From Amphimedon queenslandica (lineage: Eukaryota; Porifera; Demospongiae; Haplosclerida; Niphatidae): a stretch of DNA of 52,411 bases. Shown here piece after piece: positions 24,417-35,614 of the stretch. Both the position numbers and the translations under genes were made by a program. Within the stretch, counting starts at the first letter, position 1. Each line of letters starts with the position of its first letter. Below the pieces are notes generated by a model that was not told where the DNA came from, did no database searches, and saw nothing but the letters and a program-made list of their open reading frames with translations. The DNA lies in NCBI RefSeq assembly GCF_000090795.2, contig NW_003546266.1, positions 57,286 through 109,696 of the forward strand, written 5' to 3'.

Positions 24417-24626
24417 ATGAAGTGTATGTGTTGTGGTACATGTGACAATTGTTTTAGTACTGAATGTGTTAAGTGTAAGCATTGCCAGGATAAACCAATA
24501 TTGGCAGGAACTGGTCGGTTAAAACAATCTTGTATTTCTAAGAAATGCAAAATTATACAGTCAAAAGCTTTGCTTATTTCCATGATATTATTTTCTGGTC
24601 ATTTTAAGCCTAATTTTCACAAATAG
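24417..24626 (+). CDS. CXXC zinc-finger exon downstream of the MULE-like transposase
   Basis: The 69-residue frame begins with eight cysteines in the CXXC-domain array: Cys6-x2-Cys9-x2-Cys12-x4-Cys17-x2-Cys20-x2-Cys23, then Cys39-x4-Cys44, with the GxGRLKQSC signature before the seventh. CXXC domains of DNMT1, KDM2 and TET proteins bind unmethylated CpG. The DNA-contacting Lys-Phe-Gly-Gly stretch is replaced by ILAG, so binding preference may differ. The exon is intact, without stops, although the transposase before it is badly broken. It lies 240 bp downstream on the same strand, and an AG acceptor-like TTCATAG precedes it by about 10 bases. It is most likely the C-terminal exon of the same element; an independent gene fragment is possible. 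Confidence 0.75.
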   Translation: MKCMCCGTCDNCFSTECVKCKHCQDKPILAGTGRLKQSCISKKCKIIQSKALLISMILFSGHFKPNFHK

Positions 24627-25120
24627 TAACTGAAGCAAAGAAAGAGATACAGGAGGTACAAATGGTGAAAGGTCACAAGTCGAACGTAGGGAGTCAACAC
24701 ATTCAGTTTTTAACACTTGAATTCCCAGTGACTTTTTTCATTTTCAATCTATTTCAATTAAAAATATGTAACTATTTTGTACTTTCTTATTTAGTCTTCA
24801 TTATTTTACTGCATGTTGCTTATTACAATGTCATCAATGGGATAAAATTGCACAGAAAATTATTCATTATTAAATGAGAAATATTTTAAAAAGTAGAATT
24901 ATGATAATATTTGTTCCATGTATCAAATCATGTTTGATGTCAAGTTTGATTAATCACAGATATTGACAGGAAGGTAATAAACAGTTAGCAATAATACTAA
25001 CTGGTTTACAGTACACAATCACTAGTTTTTGCACTTCCTTTTATGACAGCAAGCATAGAGAAAACCCATTTTAACATTTACTTGGGTAATTATTGAAACA
25101 AAGTATTTCAGCCCAAAAAT
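24627..25120. other. No gene recognised
   Basis: AT-rich DNA. A patch GGTACAAATGGTGAAAGGTC at 24655-24674 resembles GGATACAAATGGTGAAGAGC at about 25925-25944 within the next element. Nothing else seen. Confidence 0.4.
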
Positions 25121-26555
25121 GGTTTTGTGCAAAGTACGTTCTAATTAATGCACAACTTTCAACAGGAGTCAAATGGCAGATTTTTTGGTGAACAGGCAGG
25201 CTAAACATTTCCCTCTCTCATGAAGTCATCCGTACTTTATGAGCCACTTTGGGCTCTCTTTTTGTTTCATCACACTTTTTATTTATCCTATAATCTCTTT
25301 GGTTGTTGTTTTTACTTTTTAAGCAGTTTTCATAGGCCTCCCATTTGTAAATATTGCTTCCAGGTCCCAGGGCGCTTGATCCTCTATTGCTTTGAAGACA
25401 GAAGGGTATTCAGCCAAGTCCTATGGCTAATGTCTATCATCAGAGTCTGTCTCAGTCCATGAGGGCAAGGTATGGTGGAATGACTCACTTCATTGATATG
25501 TTGCAGCTCACGTGTTGATGATATGGCCATCTTTTCCAATATCTTTTCTCATCTTTACACTACAGTATTGGTCTTCATTCACATCTAAGAATCACCCCAA
25601 GTATTTTAAGCGTGCTGTAATAGCTGTGCATCAAGTAACTACCTGTAAATAGTGACATTTAGTATGAAGTAAAACGCTACAATCATTACATGATTTTTAA
25701 TGTTAACATAAATGTTAATTACAACAGTTGTCTTTGTTAATGGCCAGACGGTTCCAAGTTATAGTGTATGTATTATGTATAAACTCTCTTATAATAAAAT
25801 ATCTGTAAATACATGAAGTGTAACATATACAAATGTAATGTAGTGATAGAAACAATAACAACAGTAGCAACAATGCCAATTATGTTTTATATAATTATGA
25901 ATGTCAAAAAAAACTGTGAAGAGAGGATACAAATGGTGAAGAGCCACAAACGAGTCCTAAATGTGATGATTACTCTCTGCAAGTATTAGATAGCGACACA
26001 GACTTTAATATCACATGAAATGCTCCTTCAGTATACGCAGTGAATTTACAAATAAAGAATGAGAGCCAGATAGTTCTTGCACCCTCAACTATCCATAAAA
26101 GAGCCATCCTATTGTTTTAAGATGGCCATATCATCAACACTCCAGCAGCAACATGACAACTCAGTGAGTAATCCCACCATACCTTGTCTTGATGGACTGA
26201 GAGTGACTCTGATGATAAACATTAATCAAAGGACTTGGCTGAACACATAACTGTCTTCAAAGCAATGGATGGGTAAGTGCCCTGGCTCCTGGAAGCAAAT
26301 TTTACTGAAACACGAATAGTTAAAGGGTGAGAATAGGCCTATGAAAACTGCTTAAAAAGCCAAAACAACAACCGAAGAGCTTAGAGGAGAAATAGAATGA
26401 GAGTGATGAAACGAAAAGAGACCTAAAAGTGGCTCCTGAAGTAAAAATCACTTGATGAAAGAGGAAAATGTTCAGCCTGCCTGTTTACTAAAAGATTCGC
26501 CATCTTACTCTAGTCGAGAGGTGCACGTTAATTATAACGTTCGATGCACAAGGTC
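25121..26555. mobile_element. Non-autonomous element with >400-bp inverted repeats, ISL2EU-like ends
   Basis: Left repeat about 25121-25536, right repeat about 26117-26555, imperfect (roughly 75-80% by eye) with small indels; examples are GAACAGGCAGGCTAAACATT against its inverted match near 26470-26490. The outermost 35 bases of the right end, read inward, go GACCTTGTGC..., then TTAACGTGCACCT and ATGGCGAATC. The 5793-9896 element has GACCTTATTC..., TTAACGCGCACCT and ATGGCGGATT in the same positions. The 580-bp middle has only a short acidic frame (about 25925-26020). I infer a deletion derivative or cousin of the ISL2EU family, older than the full-length copy. Confidence 0.75.
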
Positions 26556-27511
26556 AATTAGGTCGAACTACGTCTAAATTGAAAAACTGATATACAAATT
26601 GCAGCAGCAAGTTAAGAAAAAAATTCATGAAACATCTAGTCCAAATTGAATGGGCTAGGAATACAAGGGTTAAAAGAAAAGGAGACCTATGAAGTTGAAA
26701 CAGCTACAGAAACTTATGCTGGTATGGTCATGATATTTACATATTAATACTGAATCTTTAATACATTTTTAAAATGACAACAAATGTCTAGCCAAGTCAC
26801 GTAGAGCTTTGATTGAAGTATAATAATTTTTCAACTGTGTATAAGGGACTTTTGCTGAATGATAAGGTAAGTGAATGCCATGGACGTGTGTATTATAATT
26901 ATGATTGTCATGCACAGGTCATTAATTATGTACTGTATTTTCTATTCATTCAAGATTTCCTCAAGTTCAAAGTGGTAGGGAAATCTGTTAAAATGCTACA
27001 TGTATGCCTGTACTTTACGCAGAACGTACCTTTCTGTTGTTTACCTACACCAGTTTTTTAAAAACAAACAGCAGTCCAGGCAGATGATTTATTTAACACT
27101 TTTTTTAAGGCAAAAACACAGAAAATTTAGATAATTTCTAATGATTTCAAAAATTACAATTATTTATAATAGAATGGTGATTTACCAAATGTTGATTGAA
27201 TCATACTCCATTGCTGTGTTTCTAGCAACTGGATTTTAATTGTGAGTTGCAATAGCTAATTCAACAATTCAGACTTGTTTTTGTTAAAAGGTCATTAAAC
27301 CTCAGTATAAAGAAATTGTTTCGTTTGATTCAATTGGCGGTTATATTACGAACTTGAAAAAAGAAATGAAGTATGTTTTAGATTTGTAACATTAATTATC
27401 AATTTTTAGTTTAATGAGTGTATACCTGCAAAATCTCTCTTGGTTTAAATGATGAGACCTGTTTGAATTTCGTACATACGTCTTTGTTCAACCAGTATAA
27501 TTTGTGCAATG
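26556..27511. other. No gene recognised
   Basis: One plus-strand frame of 82 codons (26813-27061) has no motif and a Tyr/Phe-rich composition typical of translated AT-rich DNA. Nothing else supported. Confidence 0.45.
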
Positions 27512-28004
27512 TACCGTAGGACAGCTAATTTTTGCGTATGCCAATAAGAATTTCCATGGAAACGGTTTAGGTAGTTTCTATGGTGATTGATCACTTGTTT
27601 ATACAGTTCGGCAGCTAATTAGCTATCTTTAGCAGTTTCAGTGGAGCCATCCAGCTGTCTTATCCCATTACATTCTTATATAGACCACAACCTTCGAGCT
27701 GCTTGCTTCAATATCAGTGCTGGTCGGTCTGTCATGATTATAACCACACCCAAATCAATAAACATTATGTTTATTGATTTGGGTGTGGCTTATAATCATG
27801 AGCATCACAGAGCTTGAAGGTAGTGGTCTATGCAAGAATAAAGCGGGATAGGAGAGCTGGATGGCTCCACTAAAGCTACTAAATATCGCTGATTAGCTGC
27901 TGAAAACTGTAAATACATAAACATATGGTCAATTGCCATTACCACTATCTTAACTGTTGCCATAGAAATTTGTATTAGCATTCGCAAAAATTAGTACTAC
28001 GGTA
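27512..28004. mobile_element. 493-bp foldback (palindromic) element
   Basis: The two halves are inverted copies over almost their full length. The outer ends are TACCGTAG and CTACGGTA, then GCTAATTTTTGCG opposite CGCAAAAATTAG. The centre is a perfect palindrome with 22-base arms (CCACACCCAAATCAATAAAC... at 27744-27765 and its complement at 27767-27788) around a single base at 27766. Between them, arms match imperfectly with small indels. There is no coding sequence. Such a sequence can extrude as a cruciform or transcribe into a long hairpin RNA. Confidence 0.92.
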
Positions 28005-28319
28005 TTTTGAAGTACTTATTATTCTTTTGTATCAATATAGGATGTTGATAGACAAACAAATTCAATAGACTGTGATGGATTCCTGTGCAGGGTATAATCA
28101 ATTTTATATTGCATGAATTAGTAAAATAAGATAAATTTAGTTTGCATATCACATTTCTCAAGAAAGTAATTATGAGGTCAAGTGTTGCTTTCAGGCATAC
28201 TGTTCTACGTAACGAAATTAATTTCATGTAAATGATTACTCTGATTCCAAATTATTGGTTAGTGTCCATGTTTCTAATGACTTTTCCGTAAATTATGAGC
28301 ATGTCTATAATTGATAATA

Positions 28320-28420
28320 CAATGGATCCTAGGTTATTCGGACAGCTATGGCAGGAAAGAAGTAGAGTGTTTTGATAAGTGAAATCGTTCTGATAAGTGA
28401 AATTGTTTAGACAATAAAAA
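28320..28420 (+). repeat. Candidate left terminal repeat of the pogo-type element
   Basis: CAATGGATCCTAGGTTATTC with CGGACAGC resembles the ends of pogo/Tigger elements, in which a GGTTATCCGGAC-like core is typical. It is preceded by TA (28318-28319), the pogo target. TAAGTGAAAT is repeated at 28377-28386 and 28394-28403. I could not find the matching right end beyond 30728, so it is lost or too diverged. Confidence 0.45.
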
Positions 28421-28999
28421 TGGGGGCATGGCCTTAATCATATGGGCATGGGTTCTCATTATGTAGGTGTGGTAATTAATTATTAATTGACTAAATCTTT
28501 TCTTCGCAAATGGCTGCAGTAATGACTAAGACCAGCATACTAATCGTTAATTTAGTCAGATGACCTCATATTTACAAAAGAATTTGGACTCCATTTCATG
28601 GATGAACACTAAAACTTGAGCAAAAAATGATAATCCTCATGATCTATATGCAGTTACTACAAAAAAAGTTGTTGGGAGAGTTCCCAAGGAACTACGAAGA
28701 ATTTTTAGTAATTATTTCATGTGGAGTGGACTAGATATTGAATGTAAAATAACTGGAAATAGGAAGTTAGGCAATGGTCTTGAAGTACCCTGTGTTTACA
28801 TAATGTAATAGGCACAAGAAAGAACTAGTAAAAATGACTTAAAATACATAAAAACCAAGATCAAACACTAAATATAGACATGTATATTATAATACTTATA
28901 AATCACAAAATTTATAATAGTTGTTGTATAATGTATAGTGTTATGTGTACCATGTTATAATGTACATGTATTTGTAGACTTCATATTATAAGTAATCTT

Positions 29000-30728
29000 T
29001 GATACAGCTTTGCTTCACTGAGGTCATTCTCTTTTATAAAGGCAATAGATGGTAATCCTTTTAAGAATGCAGTGTTATAGACATTGGCTTCTGGTTGACA
29101 GTCCAGCCATAGCAAACACATTTCAAAACACAGTAGCAGCCTCCCTGTTTGTCACTGGGCACAATTCTTCACCATTTTTATCGTCCTCATTTTCATAGTT
29201 CATTAGCGTCAATTACTTTTGGTGTCATCTTTCTTTTTTTACAAAATTACACACTTCATCTTCATTCAAAACTTGTACCTCAGAGTCATTATAATCACTA
29301 GGCAAACACTGTATCACTTCATTGCATCTCTTCCTATTTCATCAAAATTATCTGCGAAATCACTGACTGCTGTCATTGTTGTTGTTGTCGTCACAAGTGA
29401 TGTTCAATTTCACTATAGTGTCATTAATAATTATCATTTTTTGTTGGTTGTTCATGTATCTCATTATTTGTGCTTTCATTAATCAGAACATCATAATCAG
29501 ATATGGCGTCCATTGTAGGTTGTGGAGCTATTGTAAATCTTATCACTTTTCATGCACCACACCCTTGTGAATTACTTGAATTTGTTGAAACAGGTAAGTC
29601 ATCTATTTCATCATTAATAGCAAGTTATTAATTTTCAGCTAGTATTGGTAATGGTGGTTTTGGTGAAGAATTGCTAACCCTCTCTGCAGGAACAGTAACA
29701 CCACTACACTCTACAATTGGAAGATTGTTTCGCCATGAATTTCTTATAGCTGTCATATTTCTTCCCTCAATTCACTAACTAAATCAACCACTACTTTCAA
29801 GTTACCACCTTATATAAAATCAGTTAGTGATACTCCACAGTCATCTTTTTGATGATAAGGTGGCATTATAACTTCTTGTACGGTTTTTTAAAACTCTGAG
29901 TAACTCCTTGATCCATTGCTTCAATTAATGCTGTAATTTTTAATGGTACAAACTTGGGGAATATTTTTCCATCTTCACTTACCAAATCTTTAGTGTCGGG
30001 ATGAGCAGAACAATTATCAACAATTAGTGCCAATTTTAGTGCTTCCCCTATAAGCTGGAGTTGCTCTGTGACATGAGGTACAAGGTTTTGATAAAACCAA
30101 TCAGTAAACTGAGTTGCCATCATCCGCATTACTTTGGCTGGTATAATGTGCTGAAAGTGGTTTCATGTCTAACTTCTTGAAACGGCATGGTTGCTTTCGT
30201 TTGCTGATGAGGTGAATTGGTAGCTTGATATTACTCGAAGGATTGGAGACATGACACGTTTTTTTGACTTTCCGTCGAGCTGAGGTTTTCTCAAAGGCAG
30301 CTGCATTTTGCCAGCACTTGCTTTAAAAGTCTGTTATTTCATCATGTACTTTCTTAGATAAGTCAACAACTTCATCACATAGAAGTGGCCCAGAAACAGG
30401 TTCTCCTTGCATTCTTTTCTGCTTGAACCATAGCAACACACATTGATAAAGTAAAGTATCGTCACTTAGCTTCATAGTCTTGTGTTCTGCTGCTTCCCTT
30501 TTCGATCATGTTCTTCTGAAACTCCAGAATCTAGTCTCTGTTTTTCTCTATATCCGCTATTGTACTTTTGACAATGCCAAACTGCTCAGCCATAATACCA
30601 TAAGACACTCCTTTTTCTATTTTCTTGATGATATCGATCTTTTTTTGATGGGTAACACCACTTTTTGCGCTTCTCCTTTCCAGCTGTTGTAGTAGCCATC
30701 TTGTCTCTAGGTCTGTCGTGAAGGGCAT
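29000..30728 (-). pseudogene. Jerky/Tigger-type (pogo) transposase remnant
   Basis: At 30531-30728 the minus-strand frame starts MPFTTDLE and contains a CENP-B/psq-type helix-turn-helix (THQKKIDIIKKIEKGVSYGI, then AEQFGIVKSTIADIEKNRD). Next, with stops, comes a region with EPVSGPLLCDEVVDLSKKV (about 30330-30400), typical of the second HTH. At 29866-30129 follows the second half of the DDE_1 domain: KLALIVDNCSAHP (catalytic Asp), DGKIFPKFVPLKITALIEAMDQG (with the MDQG box). A tail lies near 29000-29200 in frame pieces. The part carrying the first catalytic Asp is missing, so an internal deletion occurred. This family moves by cut-and-paste at TA and gave rise to JRK and CENP-B. Confidence 0.85.
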
Positions 30729-30734
30729 TGGCTA

Positions 30735-31150
30735 CCTAATAATTATTAATATTCGTAGTTTTATTACTAGTAATGGACAATATTTGTTATTAATAATCAT
30801 TAATTGAATTTCCAGTCAGCTTATGAAGTCCAGGTAATAGAGACCACAAGTGCTAAAGATTCAATTTGTATTTATATAAAAAGCTAATGTTGTTTTATCG
30901 TACTTTCTTTAGAGAAATGATTCAATCCTTTGAAGTATTGACAAATTTGTGTGTGCTTGCAATTAATTTTTAATGTGGCAGGAAAGTGTCAGGGAACTGT
31001 ATCTTCATTCTGATAGAAGCCTTTTTACTAAGGAATGATTATTTGTCATAAAGTATGTCATTGGTAGCACCAACTTTTTGCTTAAATAATGTTTTGATAT
31101 GGTAAAAAATACAGGACAGATCTAGTACAATTTTTATTCTATTTCATACA
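30735..31150. other. No gene recognised
   Basis: Expected to hold the right end of the pogo-type element but shows no copy of its left repeat. AT-rich, non-coding. Confidence 0.4.
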
Positions 31151-31327
31151 TATAGCATGGATGGCAGTGCTCTATGACAGATAGCAGACCTGTGGCTGAG
31201 GTTGACGGTGTTACTGGTGAAATAGTTGCCCAAAGCGAAGCCGATGGCTGCTATTCAATCAGTAACACCCGAAAGTGAGGCCAAGGGTATGCTATCTGCA
31301 ATAGAGCACTGCCACCAATTCTATATA
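31151..31327. mobile_element. 177-bp palindromic MITE
   Basis: The arms (31151-31230 and 31245-31327) are imperfect inverted copies, for example GGCAGTGCTCTAT against ATAGAGCACTGCC and GGTGTTACTG against CAGTAACACC. The loop around 31231-31245 is short. Both ends reach a TATA-like sequence. It has no coding content. Confidence 0.85.
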
Positions 31328-31465
31328 CAAAATAAAGTGGACTTGGTCAAAGATAGCCATCTGGAGAAGAATATACTCGAGCAAAGGTATTACCCATATT
31401 GAAGTTTACTGAGCATGTGAACAGACACGTCGCTGCCTGCTATCACAACAACAGCTCTGTTATCA

Positions 31466-31502
31466 TGATAGCAGACCTGTGGCTGTGGCAGGTCTGCTAT
31501 CA
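31466..31502. repeat. Perfect hairpin sharing sequence with the neighbouring palindromic MITE
   Basis: TGATAGCAGACCTG and CAGGTCTGCTATCA form 14-base perfect arms around a nine-base loop. The 19 bases GATAGCAGACCTGTGGCTG are identical to part of the left arm of the MITE at 31180-31198, so this is probably a fragment of a related copy. Confidence 0.8.
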
Positions 31503-32154
31503 CAAGTAGCAGACCTTGCAGCTGCTCTGATTTAACGTCAGTAGTATACTTTGTCACATTTTTGGCACAGGAGATATTGTACTACCTTTATGGTTTAGCT
31601 TGCGATGTAAAAATTAAGTTTTTGGGACATCAATGCAAAGGATGATTGTACCAGAAGTAATAAATATTGTTTTTGTAGCTACAATTAAGAATAACTCATT
31701 TGTTATTAGTCATGAAACTGAATGTGCCAAAGGAAGTTGCCATGAAAATGATGAAGGCACAGTCGTTTAATGTCTAGTAACTAGTTTAAACATGCACTTA
31801 TTGTCATTCATTTTTTTGTTTTTAATGATACAAAAATCATTCATGCAGCTCAGATATTATTTGAAGTTTATTACTGAGCCTATACCTGATATAAAGTTCA
31901 ATGGGTCATAAGTTAAGCCTTAAGTAAATAAAGATTAATTTATCTTTTCATAATAGCTATTCATGCTTGCAGCAACTCAGTCAGCATTATTATTATAATG
32001 GTCAAAGGAAAAGTCTTTATGTCAGTCCATATTATATGCTATGAATCAACAGTGGCATGTCATGGGTCAGTAAACAAGGAAAAGCGGGTCAATCAGTGAG
32101 GTCAGGTCATGAAATGAGCGGTTACCATACTACAGTAGTGTTAGCACTTTTGAG
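31503..32154. other. No gene recognised
   Basis: Non-coding AT-rich DNA just upstream of the next decayed gene. It may contain its promoter, but no motif stands out. Confidence 0.4.
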
Positions 32155-34863
32155 GATGTCTCCGGAGGAAATATAAAATCTTCTAAACACAGGAGCACGG
32201 CGGATTCAACTCTTTTAACTCTGCTAGGAGAGTACATTTACTCCCCTATGCAGAGCCAAGGTAAGTTATACTGTAATTATTAGTAATAAAAATTTGTTTT
32301 ACTTGTTTATACAAAAACATTAACAACTGGTAACAACAAAATAAATAAAACTATATGCCATAGGATATTTAGACAGTGAAAGCAATGATGGTGAAGTTGA
32401 CTATGATGGGCTCTTGTTAACAACCCAGGAGCAGCTGCACTTCACATCACAGCAGAAGCTTTCACACAACAGGAACAGGAGTATGATGATGAAGAACCAC
32501 TCATCATTCCTGGAACTAGCAACACCATAATTGTGAAGCCACAGGATCTAAAGCTGGATGAGAGAGCTTTAGATTTGACAGAGACGGAGAAAATTAAGGC
32601 ATTATATGCTAGCGGTTGTTGTGCAAAGTGCCACACACTGTTTGAGAAATATGATTCGATGATGGTGCGCTGGGATTTGCAACAACTGACGAAGGACCAA
32701 CTGCAGATGACTATTCTTAGACACCTGATGTTTTCAACATCTTGTGAAACAGTTGAGAGGAATAGAACTAATAATGATTACAGGAGAAAGGAAGTATTGA
32801 ACAAATATAATCTAGGCAAAGAAGGTATTCAACAAATAATATCTATAACAATTAATGATTTCTTATCTTTTAAAAATAGATATGTCTGAAGCTCTTCTTG
32901 TTTATCTACAGAATCAGGAATGGCACTTACTAGAACTTGAGGAGGCATTTCCTTCATAATGGAATGAAACCTAGGTAAAAGTAATAAAAATAACCCATGA
33001 TAGTGTAATTAAATTTTTATAACGTAGGGTTCATGGGAACACTGTTTGCATTCCATGTCATGCTCTCTCTGTGGAAGGCATTAAAAATGTTGTAGCATTT
33101 TTGGAGAACTATGCTGTAGAATATGCCATTTTACTACCTGCGACAATACCAGGAGTGAGGGATTACGAAAAGGCCAAGCTATTGCCGTCCAGTGTGTTTC
33201 AACACATGGTTTAAAGGCAGCATGCTGTTGCTGGTAGGGAACATGCTCGCAGTGAAAGTTCCTTGAAAAGAATATGGAGACAGTATGTTCCCAACATTTA
33301 CAGCATCAAGTCAATGACGGACTTGTGCTAGACGGGCAAGAACAGCACTGCCATTTTAAGTAACGCTGGGTGTGAGATTGAGTGTCAGTCCTCAGGGTTC
33401 ATTTGTTATTATAAAAAGTAATTATACTTGCCTGTCAAATACTGTCACTTTGTCAGTAACTTTGTTTTTAGGTAACTTTTTATTTTCGTATTACATTAAG
33501 AATGAGAATAATGTTATTACATGTACATTCAGTACTTGTTTTGTCTAATTGTACATTAAAGATGGTATTGTGTATAATGCACTTATAATTTGTATAATGC
33601 ACCTTAATAGTGTAGCATAGTGTCCTTTACTGTATAAAGATGTATTACTTGTTGGGTTAGGAGTATCTTATTGCATAGAACAGATAGTAATGTGCATTGT
33701 GCACTTATTTTTAGTATAAATCAACTTAATAGGGTAGCAGTGTCCTTTGCCATTATACAAATGCATTATTTGATATGTTAGGAGTATGTAAAATATTTAA
33801 TGTTTTATAGGCTATAGTAGCTGCAAAGGGGCATATTCATCTTGTAAGGTGGAAGAGAGTTGACTTCAAGGAAGTGTTGAAGAGGACTAAAGATGCCATC
33901 AGGAAGCTGCACCTAACAATCCAAAGGCCAGTGAACCAAGTGGAGGTCTAAGTTCACTATAGATTTGACTATGCACAACAAGTCAGTTAGTATCCTTACA
34001 CATCTTCATCCTAAAATTAATGAATGCAGGTGCATTACCACAGTCATCCATTGCAGGCTTGGTCCCATCTAATTCTTAACATCAGGGAAATGTGGCTTGT
34101 TTGGGGTTTGTTGTGAAGCATTGCCTGGTCAGGTTACATACCTAGTGGATGAGGCAATGGACACAGGGAAGGGGGCAAGTACTGTTGTCAGATATATCCA
34201 TTACTACATTGGAAACCACGGCGTCAATGTTAGTATGATCTATCTCAATGCTGACAACTGTACATTTCAAAATAATACTGTTATTCAATACTTGGCCTGA
34301 AAAGTACTTGGCTCATCAAACAGATTCTAGGAAGACCACAATAGGTTGCTTCGAAGATATTGCTAAAGTTGTTGATGAATCTGCAGTAGTGAATGTTTCT
34401 TAATTGGCTCACAGAAGAGGTTTTTGTGCCATGCTATGATTGGAAGCACTGTTTGCAATGTTTTTTTAAGAGCATAGATGGAATAAAAATGATCCACCAT
34501 ATTATGCTGGAGAAGAATTCACTACCACATGGAGACTTCTTAGCTCAAGAATCGATAGATAGTAGGATTAGAAAAGTAAGTTTAATAAGAGATGACATTA
34601 TCCTGCCTCCTGATACACTGCCAGAGGCAGTGCTACCAAAGGGGTTATCAGCAGAAAGGCAGTGGTACTTATATGACAAAATTAGGAATTTATCTCCAGA
34701 CGACAGCAAGGACAAGACATGCCCATTCCATTCTGTTGCAAAGCCTTCATCAACAGCCCACCATACACCTAAAGCACCATCTCTGGTAAGGACTAGTACA
34801 GGTGTTCCACCAGCTCCTACAAGGAAGAGGCAGCAGCAGCAAATATGGCGTTGTTGGTCATAA
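32155..34863 (+). pseudogene. Remnant of a repetitive metazoan DDE-like gene family, multi-exon
   Basis: Readable blocks in order on the plus strand: STADSTLLTLLGEYIYSPM, a splice donor (CAAGGTAAGT, about 32258-32267), an acceptor (ATAG, about 32362) and an acidic exon (YLDSESNDGEVDYDG); LDLTETEKIKALYASGC (32533-32889); a block with HGNTVCIPCHALS, LENYAVEYAILLPATIPG and a PNI.S.KSMTDLC stretch (33030-33330); YRFDYAQQV (33960-33985); GLFGVCCEALPGQVTYLVDE and DTGKGAST with LNADNC (34095-34300), reminiscent of a metal-binding nuclease core; and a C-terminus with GLSAERQWYLYDKIR and KDKTCPFH (34393-34863). I recall similar repetitive proteins from sponges and cnidarians with a conserved Leu-x-Ala-Asp-Asn-Cys motif, but no formal superfamily name. 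Many stops and frame changes make it a pseudogene. Confidence 0.7.
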
Positions 34864-35488
34864 GTGCCAATCTTTCTGATTGACTAGTGTGAGCAGGGCT
34901 TTCTTTGTCTCATGAGTTTCTCAATCTCATAAGGTAAGCCGTATTATTAACTGCACTTAATATGAATTTTTGTTAGCACTACACATGTACCTGGTATATT
35001 ATCTCTCTCATTTCCAAGTGAAGTTAATCTAATGCACTCCAGATTTCCTACTCTCTTTAAGTGTCATTATATCCTCTACAATGTTTCAAAAGTATCATCT
35101 CATCTCACACACTTCCTGATTTGAGTTCATATCTTGCCGTATGTGTGACTTCTAAGTACACATTCTGTTTTGACCTCTCACTCTGTTCCAGTTGTTTTGG
35201 ACGACTCTTTTTCCCTGTCTCTCTTCCTTTTTATATTTCTCTCTTTTCTGTGTTCTTTCATCCCTCCTATGTCATCCTCTGTAGCATTTACACGTACATC
35301 CATCACTACATGTAAGAATTTTCACTCAATACAAATCTCAATCTCTCTACACGTGCATCCATCACTTCAGGTATGCCGCCCCTCTGTTCCATAGACCTAG
35401 CACTGCCATTGATTATGAGCACAGTCCTACCTTGGAATGCCTACCTAGTACACTCGATCAGAGCCCTGGCCCGAGAAATGGACAGCAG
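34864..35488. other. No gene recognised
   Basis: Pyrimidine-rich plus strand giving open but low-complexity Ser/Leu/Phe-rich frames (for example 35061-35315). I take them as by-products of composition. Confidence 0.45.
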
Positions 35489-35614
35489 CCAATTGAGCAA
35501 AGTATTACACACTCACCGTCTTCTCCAGGGTGTTTTTAGTCCAAAGGTACCTAATTGAGCAAAGTATTACACACTCACCATCTTCTCAAAGGATGTTTTA
35601 GTCCAAAGGTACCT
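35489..35614 (+). repeat. Tandem duplication of a 62-bp unit
   Basis: Two head-to-tail copies, each starting with AATTGAGCAAAGTATTACAC and ending GTCCAAAGGTAC (units at 35491 and 35553), about 90% identical. The period of 62 is not a multiple of three, so it would shift any frame. Confidence 0.9.

Noticed and set aside
35061..35394. Ser/Phe-rich open frames, possible membrane protein
   Set aside because: Pyrimidine-rich DNA gives such frames by composition; no start context, no relatives recognised.
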